From Heloderma charlesbogerti (lineage: Eukaryota; Chordata; Lepidosauria; Squamata; Helodermatidae): DNA of 64,000 nt. The notes beneath the pieces were generated by a model that was not told the DNA's origin, searched no databases, and was given only the letters and a program-made list of their open reading frames with translations. Location of the stretch: NCBI GenBank assembly GCA_026122225.1, contig JANEZZ010002696.1, positions 930,001-994,000 on the forward strand. The letters are read 5' to 3'. The position numbers and the translations under genes are program-made. Shown here piece by piece: positions 45,957 to 58,755 of this stretch. Position 1 is the stretch's first letter; every line of letters starts with the position of its first letter.

Positions 45957-46030
45957 TTATTTATTCATTTATTCATGCTGCCCCATAACAGAAAGTTCTC
46001 TGAATGGCTTACAGTATTTTTTTTAAAAGG
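45957..46030 (-). mobile_element. L2-type LINE 3' tail fragment
   Basis: TTATTTATTCATTTATTCAT, then GCTGCCCCATAACAGAAAGT and GGCTTACAGTATTTTTTTTA, the complement of a LINE tail. Confidence 0.5.
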
Positions 46031-47454
46031 TGGCCAATAGTAGCCTGTTTTTGCTTAGGAAGAGACATTTTGGGTGATATTCACACCAACTTCCAAACAG
46101 TGAGCAGTATCCAATGGTGCCATTCCACAAACTCAAATAGCACTAGCGGAACTCCATCGACATTTTCCATTGCACAACCAGTAGCACAACAGGTTGTACA
46201 AGAATAGTGCACACTAAATTACACAACCACTTGTGCAACCACACTAGTGCAAACATAACTTTAGTTGGATTCTCCTCTTGCACATTGTTTAGAACCTAGT
46301 TTCTGCTAACGTAATGTCACTTACACTAATGGAACGACACAGTTTGATTCTGCCGAGTATATACAAATACCTCCAAATATCTTCACAATACTCTTTAACA
46401 ATGTTGTCTTCAGTGTCTTTGTTTGTTGTATAATACCTTAAATTTGGTAGTTAGTCAATAATTTTGGCTTTAGTCCCTATACAGTACAAAACATCATAAG
46501 ATGATAGCCATTCATGGCCATTAAGGGCAATGGCAAGTAACCTTTTCTCCGTGACAAAGACTCCTAAACATCTAGACTAAGCAAGCTATATTAGGACAGT
46601 CATAATGCATTGTAGGATGAAATATTTTTAATATTTTATTCTGTGTAAACCAGCTAACAAAGAACTTCACTCAAGGCACATATAAATGGGTCATTCTACC
46701 CTCAAAGTCATACAGCCTGTTAGTGAAAAGAAACAGGATACACCCGATTTAGTAACACCATTTCACCATCTGAAAAATATGTACAAAGACCAGACTTGCC
46801 CTCTTTACAAAGACACGCACCCACTTAACTGTACCTTAACAAGATGTATTAGTTAAATTAAAACATTGTTATATTTGCATTTAAACACTTTGTTCATTTG
46901 TTCTCAAGAAAATGTTGTTATAGTTATGAAGTGCAGCTTGTATACAACATCCTTAATGAGTGGAAATGCTGCTGAGTATTTTGGCCTTTAAGTTTTTACT
47001 TTATCTAATGTTTTCAATGATAATATCTAACAACAACAGCATCACTCTCAAGATTTTTGAGAGTACATGCTGTTCAAGGGGAATCTCCCTGATGTTGCAA
47101 TCAACCCTTGATTCTTCCCAAGGGTTCAGTGGAGGTCAGGGAGATGCCATGTTCATATAAAGGAAGCACAGCTTGAATAAGATGCTGCCTTACTTATTGT
47201 GAGAAGCAAATGAGTGCAGGAGGCCCCAACCTAGCTAAAGTATGTTGCGGCTGTCCAGTTGAAACCAATGAAAATATTGATTGCAAGCACCTTCATTCCT
47301 ACTTTGGGACGAGGGGAAAATATAGTCACAACTAACTTTAGCTAGGTCAGGCCAGAGGCTCTTACCAGGTTGGTATTTTGCCTTTGTGAGTAACATTGGA
47401 ACAGGCTACTTCTTCCTCCAAGAGTTCTGTATGTGTAACCTTGAATACTGAAAC

Positions 47455-47782
47455 CAGGGCTGGCGTCAAGGGTAGGGATGGTTGGACACTGCCAAGGGCC
47501 CACAACTCAACAGTGGTCCACTGACAAGAACCCCCTGGACTTGCTCCTCCTCTTCACCATTGCAAATATTGCTTGTTCATCTGCCTCTCTGGCCCAGAAA
47601 ACAGTGGTGGTCAGAAGGAGGAGCAGCAGATGCCAGTGCTTACTCGTTCACTATGGTAGAGGAAGAGGAGGAGAAGGAATAGCAGGTGGTGACAATGGTA
47701 GTGAGAAGGCAGACTCACTGAGGGAGGGGGGCCCATTGAGGGTGTGTGCCCAAGAGCCCTCAAAAACCTGGATCCAGCACTG
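47455..47782. mobile_element. hAT-like MITE (CAGGGCTGG family)
   Basis: Ends CAGGGCTGGCGTCAAGGG and GGATCCAGCACTG. Flanking 8-mers actgaaac and actaaatc agree at 6 of 8. It aligns in reverse with 62323-62698 (both carry GAACCCCCTGGACTTGCTCC-like or complementary sequence). Confidence 0.72.
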
Positions 47783-48587
47783 ACTAAATCCCCAATGATG
47801 ATCTATCTGTTGCTGATAAATACAAATCTGAATATAAAATTGTGAGTAAGACCCCAAATTAATTACATACACAACGCATTTCACAAATGTCCTCACCTCT
47901 GGCTAACAGGTATATGGGACTGTTGTATATATAAACCTTAAATATTATGTGTGGCAGGGATAGGGGGGGCAGCTTCTGGGAGTCCTTAAATTCTCTGCAA
48001 TAGGAGAAAAGTAAACCAGCCAGTCCCAACCACCTCTAAGTGATGGAGGTTACTGTAAGCTGACACAGAACAAAGTCCACATGTTTACCTCTTGAAACCA
48101 ATGAAATGATAGTTTATCTTCAGAAAATACTTTTGGTTATCTGACAAGCACAGGTCAAAGGTTCCAAGAGTTTCCTCTTGAAATTACTGAATGCTCTTTC
48201 TGATGACTGGTAATTGAAAGCAGAGGCTGGAAATATCAAACGGGCTAGGTGACAGATAAGTCACAGATAAATGCAAAGACTCTGGTTCCTATACACTCAA
48301 AGGGCAGAGGCCCCAAGAATTAGCGATTGTGTTACTGGGAACAGACAGAGACATCAAACAGTTATCATGCCTATCCCTTTCTCTGTCTTCCACCTTCAAC
48401 CACCAAAATGTCAAAAACCTGTTCTTGCTACACCTCTTTGGTTCGTCTTCATGAATGTTAAGTGATGCACAATAAAGAATGAGCTTCCATAAAGTACTTA
48501 GAAAAGGAACTTCACTCAGAATGAAAAACTACACATATTTTCTTCTTTAATTTTTAAATTAATAAAAGTATATGGGGTTCGGTCCAG

Positions 48588-48712
48588 ACTTAGTCATACT
48601 TGGACTAGATCCATTGAAATCCATGGGGCTTGAAATAGTTATGACCAACTTAGATTTCAGTGGGTCTGCTCTAAGTATGACTATGGCTGGATCCAGCCTA
48701 TTAGCCAAGACT
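48588..48712. repeat. Foldback MITE (TTAGTCATACTT family)
   Basis: Arms TTAGTCATACTTGGACTAGA and CTGCTCTAAGTATGACTATG around CCATTGAAATCCATGGGG. A partial relative is at 30655-30705. Confidence 0.7.
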
Positions 48713-51700
48713 GCTTGAATATTATCCGCTATGCTCAAAAGATTTAAACTCATTAAATTACAAAAGTATAAAAGGAGCAAGAGGTCATCAAATCTAATCC
48801 CTGGCCAAGACATAGTTATTCACATATTAGCCCCCTTAGAATCACCTGCACAATCCAGGCCATAAATACAGGGCGGTGTATATACCACAGTCCCATAATA
48901 ACACTGCCTCCGGCTGCAGGTGGTTGCAGTTTGGGTCAGCCAGAGTCCATAGGGTCAATTTCCTGACTCACCATGAGAGAGGTTTTACTTACATGCCCCC
49001 TCTCCTGCCAGTGAGATGATCTGGCTGCAATGTGGCTCAGTTAAATATACAAGACCATGCTTTCAGAGTAATCCTGGTTTCAGAAATGCAGCAGCAAAGT
49101 GCTAAGTTGAACCATATTGAATCATGGTAGCTAGGATAAATGGTAAAAGGGTGGGATCTCTTCCTGGTCCTGATCTGACCATAACAACTTCTAAAATGAA
49201 CATAGATGGGAAAGCATTTCAATGGTCGGCTTGGGTACTTTCCCCTCTCACATCTTTATGTTCAAACAGAAATTAGAAACATGACAACAGCCTCGGTCTG
49301 GCTATCTGAGCACTATGGGAGCCATTCATACAGTGCTCTGGAAGTGCATTGCTCCTAAAGATAGAACCAACCCATGGTTTCTAAATCAGTGTAACTTGAA
49401 TTTTGTCATTAAGGGTGTCATAACCTACCCTGAGCCCTTGGGATGAGGAAGGATCTAAACAAGCAGCTTTGGTGAGTGCGTGGCTGCAGTTGATGAGGTC
49501 CATTTCTGGGTCAGGTAGAAGGCAGCCAAGACCACAAAGCTGGGCATGCTTGCGGCATAACTAAGGTACTGATGACAGTTCCCCCCATGCATGCCCCCCC
49601 GATAACATTTGGAAAAAGAAGCCCACGACGCTACATCATCATGTTCAGCATTTCCCCACCTCCTGCAAGCAGCAGCCAATGAATCTGAGAGGGTGGGGTG
49701 GAGAAACGCTGAATGCAATGACATTGTGTTATTCCTTTTTAAAAACCAAACATTACTACTGAGATGCACGGCAGGGCCAGGGCTGGCTTGGCAGCAGCCC
49801 TACACCCCTTATGCTCAGCTTGAAGCATAAGGTGGGTGGCAGCTGCATATTGGCAATGGCTGCTTTCCTGCTGTGGCATTTGCATTGGCTGCAGCAGAAG
49901 AGTGGCTGGCTGGGCTCTCTGGAGCAGCTGTCACCATTCCAGACCCGCTGCCTGAGGCAGGGGATTCACCCCACCTCATGGAAAGGCTGGCCCTGCTCAG
50001 GCTGACAGAGGTTCAGCAGCCCTGCCCTATAGATGTAGTTAGGCCCACACTTGGGACGTTCTTCCAAGTAAACATGCATGAATCAGGCTAAATCTGAATT
50101 TTAAGTTGAGTCTTAGTATGAGGGTATGGTGAGGGAAAAACAGCCTGTGTCAAATAGACTACTATAAGCTGTCAGTTTTGCAGAAATCTAAAACCTTACC
50201 TAATCGTTTAAAAAGGATATTAGGAACTTTAGCCATTCTATTTCCCAAATTATTGGACCTGGGAGGAAACATATTTTATTGCACACCCATCTATTTTATA
50301 AACTGAACCTCTAAAGCTTTTACTCTCTCTTTTTTAGATTAGATAAAATTTTAGTTTTCTTTAAGAACCTAAGACGTGGGGTGATTCACAGTGCTTCAAA
50401 ACATGCAAATGCATTTGAGATAAATAGCTACTAAACAAAATGACCCCTTGAACTCTCAGTCGCTTGAACCGCAATGCAAGTTTGCTCTGCTACTAAAAAC
50501 CAGACCAACTGCACTCCACCCCAGAAATTCAGCCTAAGAATTTGGTGCTTGACAGAGACATTGTCTTCCATTTCTAACCCTCCCAGTTTTTTCAACCACT
50601 TCTTCCATCCTTTTTCTTACCAAAGTAATAATAATCCGATAATGAGGAAAAGACGCAATAGCTGCATAATGCTTTTTGATTGGTAGTGCAAGGGAGCCCT
50701 CCGTCTGGAAGCACCCTTATCCATAGACTCCAAGCAGTGCATGATGTCATCCTGTCCTACAAACTCTCTTCCCTGCAACCTGCTTATAATAATGAGTCAG
50801 TCAGTATCTTTCACTTATTTTTTACCATTTGGTTTTAAAAACCTATTGAAAATCTTCTTGTGGGAAAGATACAACAAGAACCCATTTCAATAAGGACTCT
50901 GTATCACCCTGTAAAGCAATGTTTTGATAAAATGTTAATTAGTATACCTGTGTTTTCTGTTCCATTTGTCCTTGCCTTACACTTTCCAAGTCATATGCAG
51001 TTGCTTTGCATGTCAAAACAAGCACTGCATTGCAGCTGCCTCCATAATTATTACATTCTGGGAGGTATGTCAGTTGTTGATTTTGTGAGTGGGAGAATAA
51101 TTACACCTTGTCTTTCCTAATGCTAGTTCGATCCTTGCCAGTGAAACAGGTCAGAATTTTTTAATGGATTGGCATGTTATGTTAGGATGTCAAAAAGAGT
51201 CCGGAAACTAGAAAACAATGAAAATGTTAGTACTGTGCCGCAGACACCACAGAACGATGCATTCTTTGCTTAGACCCTGCTGAGCCACATGGGGGGGGGG
51301 GCAGCAGTAGGCAGGCCAGAGCCAAAAGTGGGCGAGTCAACACTTTTCACTTTCTGCCACCTCCGCTTCCATCTCTTTCTGTCACCCTCTTTTCTTTCTT
51401 TCTCTCTCCCTCTTCCTTCTTGCCCAGCAGGCTGCCAGGAAAGAGGCCAATCACTCTTGCCATAGGTCTGAAGTGATCGCATGCAGGGGGCTTCTGAAAT
51501 TAGGACAAGGGCCACATGAAAGTAGGCCGAGAGCCAAATGAAATTAGGCATAGGTCTAGGGCTGAGGTTGCCCATCCCTGCTTATGGACTTATTTATTTA
51601 TAAACCCTCCAAATTCAGACATTAGCAATGTCTCTTGAAATCCAAAAGCATCCATGTTATTGAAGCATACAGCATAGGTTAATATCTGCAAGTGCTCTCA

Positions 51701-51734
51701 CATATCTCCCAATTTCAGGATTTTTTCCTAGAGC

Positions 51735-51875
51735 AGCCATCCCCAACCTGGTAGCCACCAGATGTGTTAGACTACAACTCCTCAAATCCCCAGTCAGTCA
51801 TGCTGGCTGGAAGATGCTGGGAGGTGTAGTCCAACACATCTGGAAATCACCAGGTTGGGGAAGCCTGCTCTAGAG
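51735..51875. mobile_element. Palindromic MITE (GCCTTCCCCAACC family)
   Basis: Ends TAGAGCAGCCATCCCCAACC and GGTTGGGGAAGCCTGCTCTA; inner GTTAGACTACAACTCCTC / GTGTAGTCCAACACATCTGG. Confidence 0.8.
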
Positions 51876-53469
51876 CATAACAGCTCCATGGAAAAGCAGT
51901 GGTGTACTTGATTACAAAATATATAACTTTCATAAAATTTCACACAATAAACCCCCATTAGTTCTATGGCGACTTTTATTTTATTCTATTTTTCATATTG
52001 CCACTCTGAACTGCATGGTACAGGCTGAAATGGAAAGAAACATTTTATTCTGGCTTCATTAATCCTGGCCTATCCTTACATCTGTCCAGTCTGCCCATAC
52101 TGATATGTACAAAGTGAGGCTTTTAGGGAGCTTCTCCCTTCACCCTCCTAATACTAATGAGAGGCCAGGAAGCAGAGATGAGCCTTCCTTAGTCCCTCCA
52201 AAATCAGTGAAATACTAGAGGCTTCCCTATGTTAACAATCTTAAACTGTAGGTTTCCCACAAAGAAGCTTTCCACTGGAGTGTCGCTTTAGGAGAAAGAA
52301 TGCTTTTGAGGGTGTCATTTTGGATCACAATCTGTAAAACCCAGGTCTGCCAAATTTTCCTGTCTCAGAACAAGATATCCCATTTTCAGGTTAATCTTAC
52401 TCCTCCTCTGCAATCTGGTTTCTCAGGTCAGGTCAAGTTTTACCTTCATGATGGTAAACAGTATTATTGGCAATTATTGCATACTGTCTGAGAGCTGCAT
52501 TTCTAGGTACTTGCAAGACAGCTCAGCTCTTCTGCCAGTTTTGCAGGACCTCAGTTTATTTTATGCAGATTAAATAGTTTTTCTAATCTTAGCTGCTAGA
52601 TAGCTTGGACATAAAGTCTTGCAACAACACCTTGCCAGCTCTTAGACCTGAACTGAAATGTAATTAAATAAAAACCCTTAGTTTGTCTGCTTGTTCTTAG
52701 CTCATAAATACATAAAGATGTATGGGACACGCAGACTGTAATACCAATTTCCCTCCCTCAAAACAGAAAGCCCTCTAAAGAATGGAGCTAACACTACCTT
52801 TTCAGTAAGGAAAGCTTTGGGAAATTAATATCATGCAGGAATAGATTGGAATACAGTAAAGGTCCTGTTTCAAGTTGGGAAGTCAAATTTTCCACATTTA
52901 CTTCATGTCCTGTTAGGAAGCCAGTTTCTGCTATACAGTTCCTGATTAGTAAGAGGGTAAGGTGAGTCTATAATTGCCTATAAGTCAAATAAATTGTTCT
53001 GCCTGCTAAGGCTGAAAAATAAGAGGGGAAAAATCAAGTTCACATTGGTTACAACCCACTGTTTTCTGATTGACTTTGTTCAGCAGCGAAACTGACACAA
53101 TGAAAAGGTACCATTGAATAGGCGAGTTCCTCAAAAACCTACAAGTGAGCATATTGGTCTAAGTCAGCATGGAGATGAGTGAACTGCCCTCACCCTACCC
53201 CACCCCAAAATCTAATTGAAAACCCGCTGGATACAATGAAGTCTCAGAAATCTTCACTGCTATTGAATGTGTCAAGTTCCTTTGGAAATATTGATTCCAA
53301 TCATACTCATAACTCCCTGTCCTCAAACTTTTCAGAGTCAACGTCTACTCAGATTTATGCACCAGAGCCTTTGGCTTCCTTTCAACTAGGAGTAAAGTAG
53401 TGCAAGTTATGAATCAGGTGTGAATGGCTTTGAAAATTGGCCTAAATCATAACTGTCACCTGGCAGTTG

Positions 53470-53755
53470 AGAGACCAGCTACATTTGGCTTCTCTTCTCC
53501 CTGAATTGTTTATTCCATTCCAGCTGGTCACTACAAAAACAACTATCTCACTTTAAGAATTGATGCCTGTGTTTCCTTGTTTTCCTCTTCCCTCCTCATC
53601 TCCTTTTCCTTTTGTGTAGCGCCTTTTAGATTGTAAGCATGTGGCATGGGCTGTCTTATTTTATTGATCTTTTGTAAGCTGTTCTGGGAGCCTTTTCAGC
53701 TGAACAGTGGAAGAAAAAATATTTAATTAAATAAATAATAAATGTATAAAATAAC
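53470..53755 (+). mobile_element. LINE 3' UTR fragment
   Basis: TTTTGTAAGCTGTTCTGGGA and GCCTTTTCAGCTGAACAGTG, then a TAAATAAATAATAAAT tail, typical of squamate LINE 3' ends. The upstream boundary is uncertain. Confidence 0.6.
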
Positions 53756-54156
53756 TGGTTTTGAAGCTACTGGAATATGGCAGGGCTTATTAAGAAGTCT
53801 AAAAAGAAGGTCACCAGTGCCCACAAGTTGTGCAAGACTGACACACAATAATGACACATTTTAAGGTACATCCCTTGTTCAAAGAGGCTTTCCCCTCCTT
53901 TGGCAAATCTTCATAAACTAACAAATAAAATGGGCATTACTTTCTCTAGCACAGTTCAATTCTAGGGGCAAGCAGAGTAATAATATTTTAAAATAGTGGA
54001 GGCAGTTTAATAGTGCCTCCAGTGCTCTGTATATACCTGGGATATAAATGTTTGAACAGATAAAATATAATTAATAATAATAATTCCTGGGACACACTGG
54101 CAGAAACAGGTTCCACGTTGATCTATGCCATGTCATAATTGCTGGAAAGTTTCCTT

Positions 54157-54535
54157 AGGGCATTTCTACATAAAGTTTTTATTGCACACTCATGATTGGC
54201 CATTCATGGAAGTTTGCAGGTCCTTTACATGACAGCATCAACTTCCAGGATGTCTCCCGCACTTTTCCTCTTTTATCCCACTCTCAAAAAGATTGGAAAT
54301 AAGATGTAATAAACCTTAATGGTGCCATATCAGCAGCGTGAAATGCTACCATTGCACTCTAATTCAGCCACTAGATGGCACTGTTTCATTGAACAAATAG
54401 AAGGGAAGTTTTCAATTCCAAATCACGTTTTCACCACGTAAAGGAGCCCATCATGAACCTGGAAAGACTCCAGAAGAAGAAAGCCCCGGGTAAGGATGCA
54501 GGATTTTTGCTTAATGTAGAGAAGCCCTTAGAGCA
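54157..54535. mobile_element. DNA-transposon-like MITE (GGGCTTCTCTACAT ends)
   Basis: Left end TTAGGGCATTTCTACATAAAG and right end CTTAATGTAGAGAAGCCCTTAG are inverted. No coding content and no clear target duplication. Confidence 0.55.
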
Positions 54536-55184
54536 GAAACATGTTGGGGAAATTTCTCTCACTTTCTTAAAGCTAAGTAACTTGTACATTCTAATCAGTC
54601 AGTTGTAACCGTGTGTGTCCATTCTTCACCCAGTACAAAGCGGCAAAAATGATACGTATGAATGCTTCCTTTTAAATGTTGTGGTTGCTTTTGCTTTATA
54701 TCAGGGCATGCAGAACTTCAGAACTTTTAAAACATTCTGATCTTGAGCAGACTTAAAACTCCCTTTATACATGCCTGAAGACATGCGGTTGTTGTTTTGC
54801 TGGCGGCTCCTACATTGCTCGAGGAATGTTTAAAAACATCCACCCATGTGGTTTCACTTTTCATTGTGTTTGTAGAACAAGTAAGTGACACTTGTCCCCT
54901 TGAGAGAGGTGTCACTTGCATGTTATGTAAGCACACTGTAAAGCAAAGACACATGGGGCAGCCATTTTTAGATCTTCCTGGAGAAATGTGGGTAGCATCC
55001 ATACCACATCAGGTTTGTCTCTATGTATCTTGGTAAGGAATAATTTCTGTTGAAATGAATGGGTCTTGCTTTCCAGTAAATCCATTATTTACCAGCATCA
55101 TAATCCTTAACAACACTGCTGTTTTATTCGTTAGATCAAAAGCTAACAACTCCAAGCTGAAGAGCTTCAACAGACAGCCTTTCT

Positions 55185-55285
55185 AAACTTGGAGCCCTCC
55201 AGATGTGTTGAGCCTCTGCTGGCTCAGCATTATGGGAGTTGTAGTCCAACACATGTGGAGGGCATAAAATTGGGAAAGGTTCATT
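55185..55285. mobile_element. Palindromic MITE (GCCTTCCCCAACC family), short
   Basis: GGAGCCCTCCAGATGTGTTG and GTAGTCCAACACATGTGGAG are inverted arms; flanked by AAACTTGG / AAATTGGGAAAGG. Confidence 0.7.
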
Positions 55286-56462
55286 TGGAATATATTAGCC
55301 CCCCCCCCCACTTCGCTTCAGATGCCGCTTTCGACCTCCCAAAGCAGCCCTACTTTGCTTCGGATGGATTTGGACCACATCCACTTCACTTCGGATTTGG
55401 ATTTGGATCCAAAGCAAAATTTGGATATCCGAATCATTCTGATACGTTTTCCCATTAACTTTCATTGGAAAATAGAAATGGATATAACTTTTGCAGTTTT
55501 CAAGATAATTAGATGAAATATGGGGACTTGTCAGCCCCCATGGAGGGGATTCCACTTGCCAAATTTCAGGCAGTTTGACCTTGTAGTGTTTGTGCTAGGC
55601 ACAGATAAAATGTGCTGTTCTCAGAAACTCAAACCAAAAGTCATAGGATAATCCAATATGTCAGGTGTTTAAGCGGTGAGTAGGAGGTCACTATCCCTAA
55701 TCTCTGCTGTAGGTTCCTTTGAAGTGCAAATAACCCCAAATGCTACTACATTTGGTAAAAACTGGGGCCAGATAAAGTTGGCATCCAGGCTGTGGACTGC
55801 CAATTTGCCATCTTGGACTTAAGAGATGGTTGTTTCATGCAACTACCCTGTGATAAAAATTTGCTGGATTTCTAAAATCTGGTCAACCTAATGTGCATAG
55901 CTCCATCTTTTCTAAATCCATATAACTTCCTTCTCACTCTCTCTCTCAAGTACTCTGTTTGATTGTAACAGTAGGGATGTTGGAGAAATCTGCAACAGAT
56001 TCAAGACCCTGAGGATGCCACATATTTGGCTTGCTTGCTTTGCCACACAGTGGAGTATTATTCAAATAATAGATGTAGTGCCTTGTGCACTGTATTTTGA
56101 AATGTGGACATAATGTGTAGTGCTTTGCTTGACCACAACACAAGCACACAGAGAGAGACACACACAAGAGCAAAAGAAAGCCAATACAGAACTACCTACA
56201 AGTAAAGAAAGGGGTTTATTTTATTTTTTTTTAGGGAAAAGATATAGAGTTCAAAAATGGGAAGGGAAGGAATACAGGAATTGAGAAGGGTAGGCCGGGA
56301 AGGAGGGGGGAGCCAAGAACAAGGAAAGTACTTTGTAATATATTTTTATGTTTTTTAAAAGGATCTAGCTGGAACACTATGAAGAAAGATTGGGAAAGAG
56401 TCCAACACACACACACCACAGATCTAGCCAAATAACTTCAGAGCTCTCTCCAGCAACACCAC

Positions 56463-56466
<4 letters not shown>

Positions 56467-56494
<28 letters not shown>
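56467..56494. repeat. (TC)n microsatellite
   Basis: Fourteen TC units. Confidence 0.97.
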
Positions 56495-56497
<3 letters not shown>

Positions 56498-57015
56498 GAA
56501 CAAATGCAGGCCTTTTTCTCCAAAATATCCAGTATTCCCCCCCACCTTCATCACTGTCACTAATTGGAGACTGCTGGGTTATGTTCAGCCCTAATTTGGC
56601 AACTAGAGTTGCCATTCACCAAAGCTCCCTCCTTCCTCCTCTTCTTCCCCTATCCCTCCTCTCTCCCCCTCCCTGACTTTCTCAAGTTGATACATTTTGG
56701 AGACAGGCCGTCTGGGCTTCAGAATGACTTCAGATTCAGAATAGCTCCAAAACTCCAAGGTGGACCAAGGCGCTTCATTGGTGACCCACTTCGCCGGTCT
56801 GATTTGCTTTGGATCGCACCAAGGCAGCCCGACTCACTTCAGGACTTGGATTTGGCACCAAAGCAATGCACTGCCCTAGAATATACAAGTGATGGCTGGA
56901 AAGATAACTGTGGCCTTCCTGAAGGAATAAACAGGGTCTTTATGCCCGACTCAGAGGTGCTGGGAGAACAATATATTCTTTGCGCATTTGGAATCTGAGA
57001 ATGCCAAATTATCCA

Positions 57016-57245
57016 GGGAGGGACCACAGCTCAGTGGTAGAGCAGATACTTTGCATGTAGAAGGTCTCAGGCTTGATACCTGGCATCTCCAGGGTTTATT
57101 CTTCTGTTTTGTTTTAAGGATCAGACAACTAGTAATGAGAAAAGACTTCTGCTGGGCCCCTGAAGTGCCACTGCTAGTCAGAGCAGACAGTACTGGGCTA
57201 GATGGACAAATAATCTGACCTGGGAGCATCCCACGTTCCAGATGG
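57016..57245 (+). mobile_element. tRNA-Ala-type SINE with CR1-like tail
   Basis: The head has a pol III A box within AGCTCAGTGGTAGAGCAGAT, an anticodon-like TTTGCATGTA and a B box near GGCTTGATACCTGGC, resembling tRNA-Ala(UGC). The tail TACTGGGCTAGATGGACAAA, TAATCTGACCTGGGAGCA and CCACGTTCC resembles the CR1 3' end at 43235-43290. It is a retroposon, not a working tRNA gene: the stem ends are mismatched and non-tRNA sequence follows. Confidence 0.82.
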
Positions 57246-57282
57246 CTGCCTCTTGTGAGGTCTCAAATTTTTACAGTTCAAA

Positions 57283-57490
57283 AGCAAGAAATTGCAAGTA
57301 GATAAATAGGTACCGCCTCGGCGGGAAAGGTAACAGCATTCCGTGCACCTCAGTGTTCAGTCATGCTGGCCACATGACCACGGAAGTGTCTTCGGACAGT
57401 GCTGGCTCTTTGGCTTAGAAACGGGGATGAGCACCGCACCCTAGAGTCGGACACGACTGGTTGGGGACACCTTTACCTTTACCTTTATTT
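57283..57490 (+). mobile_element. Sauria-type SINE with BovB-like tail, 5'-truncated
   Basis: AGATAAATAGGTACCGCCTC, GGCGGGAAAGGTAACAGC and CATGCTGGCCACATGACCAC are the Sauria SINE body as I recall it. GAGTCGGACACGACT at 57444-57458 matches the complement of the BovB 3' end (8088-8100, 36697-36706). It ends in (ACCTTT)n. The family is diagnostic for squamates. Confidence 0.88.
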
Positions 57491-57974
57491 ATACTCAAGT
57501 GCTGTTGCTGATGATTCAAAGACCTGCATCCTGAATAATTCTTTTGGACCGCGTTCCACCCCAAAAGAAAATGAACAGGAAAGGTCTATTGCAATATTCC
57601 TATTGCAATATCATTTCCCCCTCTTTTAAAAAGCACTTGATCAAAGACTTCACCCTTCTCAAACCTACAGCCTCCCATCAGACCAAAGAAATAACTGAAC
57701 TTCTCGTACGACCAGGCTTTAGTTGTATGGCTATTATTATTAGCCATCATATCCTCTCTGTAGAACTTTAAGAATTCTCATCCTCATTTCAAAATGTTAA
57801 AACAGGATGCAATTAAGTAAAATTAACAACAGGGTCTGATGGTCAACAGATGAAAATTGGCTCAACTGAGGCATCACACAGAGGTCAGGAATGCATGGCA
57901 CTGATTTTTAAAAAAACAACAAGCAGTTAGATAACATACAGTAATTTTGTTTTAAGTTATCTTGTAGAAGACTG

Positions 57975-58055
57975 GCAGTGCAATCCTATACTTGTCCACT
58001 CAGAAGTCCCATTGAATTCAAGAGTCGTTACTATATAAATGTGTATAGGATCGCA
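57975..58055. repeat. Short MITE of the GCAATCCTA family
   Basis: CAGTGCAATCCTATACTTGT, CAGAAGTCCCATTGAATTC and AAATGTGTATAGGATCGCAG. Confidence 0.75.
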
Positions 58056-58093
58056 GCTTAAATGTAGCATATTCTGCCTTCCTAATTAAGTGT

Positions 58094-58212
58094 GCAATCC
58101 CACGCATGTATAGACAAAAAAAGTCCCACAACTCCCAACATTCCCCAGCCAGCATGGTGGCTGGGGAATGCTGGGATTTGTAGGATTTTTTTCTGTCTAA
58201 ACAAGCATAGGA
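58094..58212. mobile_element. Near-perfect palindrome MITE, copy 1
   Basis: Arms from GCAATCCCACGCATGTATAG through AAAGTCCCACAACTCCCA to a centre at 58150, mirrored by GGGATTTGTAGGATTTTTTT and CTGTCTAAACAAGCATAGG. Confidence 0.8.
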
Positions 58213-58227
58213 GAGTGCTCTCAGTAT

Positions 58228-58288
58228 GGTTGCAATCCTAAACACAGTGAGACTAACTTCTGCATAAACAGGCATATGATTGCACTGT
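58228..58288. repeat. Short MITE of the GCAATCCTA family
   Basis: GGTTGCAATCCTAAACACAG and AGGCATATGATTGCACTGTA are inverted ends. Confidence 0.7.
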
Positions 58289-58629
58289 AAGATAGCTATA
58301 CTACATGGCAGGTTGTGTTCTGAGCATCCACTTCGAGTAACTTTTTCCTTTGCAGATATGACATGGATGACCCTCACAATGCTCAGAGAACAAAATCTGC
58401 GTGTGACAGTATTAAGCTGTATCCTTTGCTCCCGTTCCCTAATGTATTTGCATATATTTGCATTGGGTTCTTAAGCAATAAACACAACTAAAAATACAGG
58501 CTTAATTCATCCTCCAAACAATAGCCTGGTGGGCTCCCGCCTCCCTTCTCACATGCTTTCCCTCTCCCTTTCCAATTTAGCTCCAACCAGAGTTTGCCAT
58601 GACATCCAAACTGGTACATTCCACTTGGT

Positions 58630-58755
58630 GCAAACCTATGGATGTTTAGACAGCAAAAAAGTCCTACAGCTCCCACCATGCCCCAGCCAGCATGGCTGCC
58701 TGAGGCATGCTGGGAGTCGTAGGACTTTTTTCTGTCTAAACATGCCTAGGATTGC
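58630..58755. mobile_element. Near-perfect palindrome MITE, copy 2
   Basis: Same family as 58094-58212: GATGTTTAGACAGCAAAAAA and GTCCTACAGCTCCCACCATG are mirrored by GCATGCTGGGAGTCGTAGGA and TTTTTTCTGTCTAAACATGC. Confidence 0.85.

Noticed and set aside
51270..51590. A hAT MITE ending GGTTGCCCATCCCTG at 51581
   Set aside because: Only the right end is convincing; no matching left end was found.
55290..56885. A single large element from TAGGGATG at 55972 to CACTGCCCTA at 56879
   Set aside because: The two ends do not match each other well. The TTTGG-rich segments at 55310-55450 and 56694-56880 look like parts of one other family, but borders could not be fixed.
57016..57090. A tRNA-Ala(UGC) gene
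   Set aside because: A and B boxes are recognisable, but the acceptor and other stems are mismatched and a CR1-like SINE tail follows. It is a SINE head.
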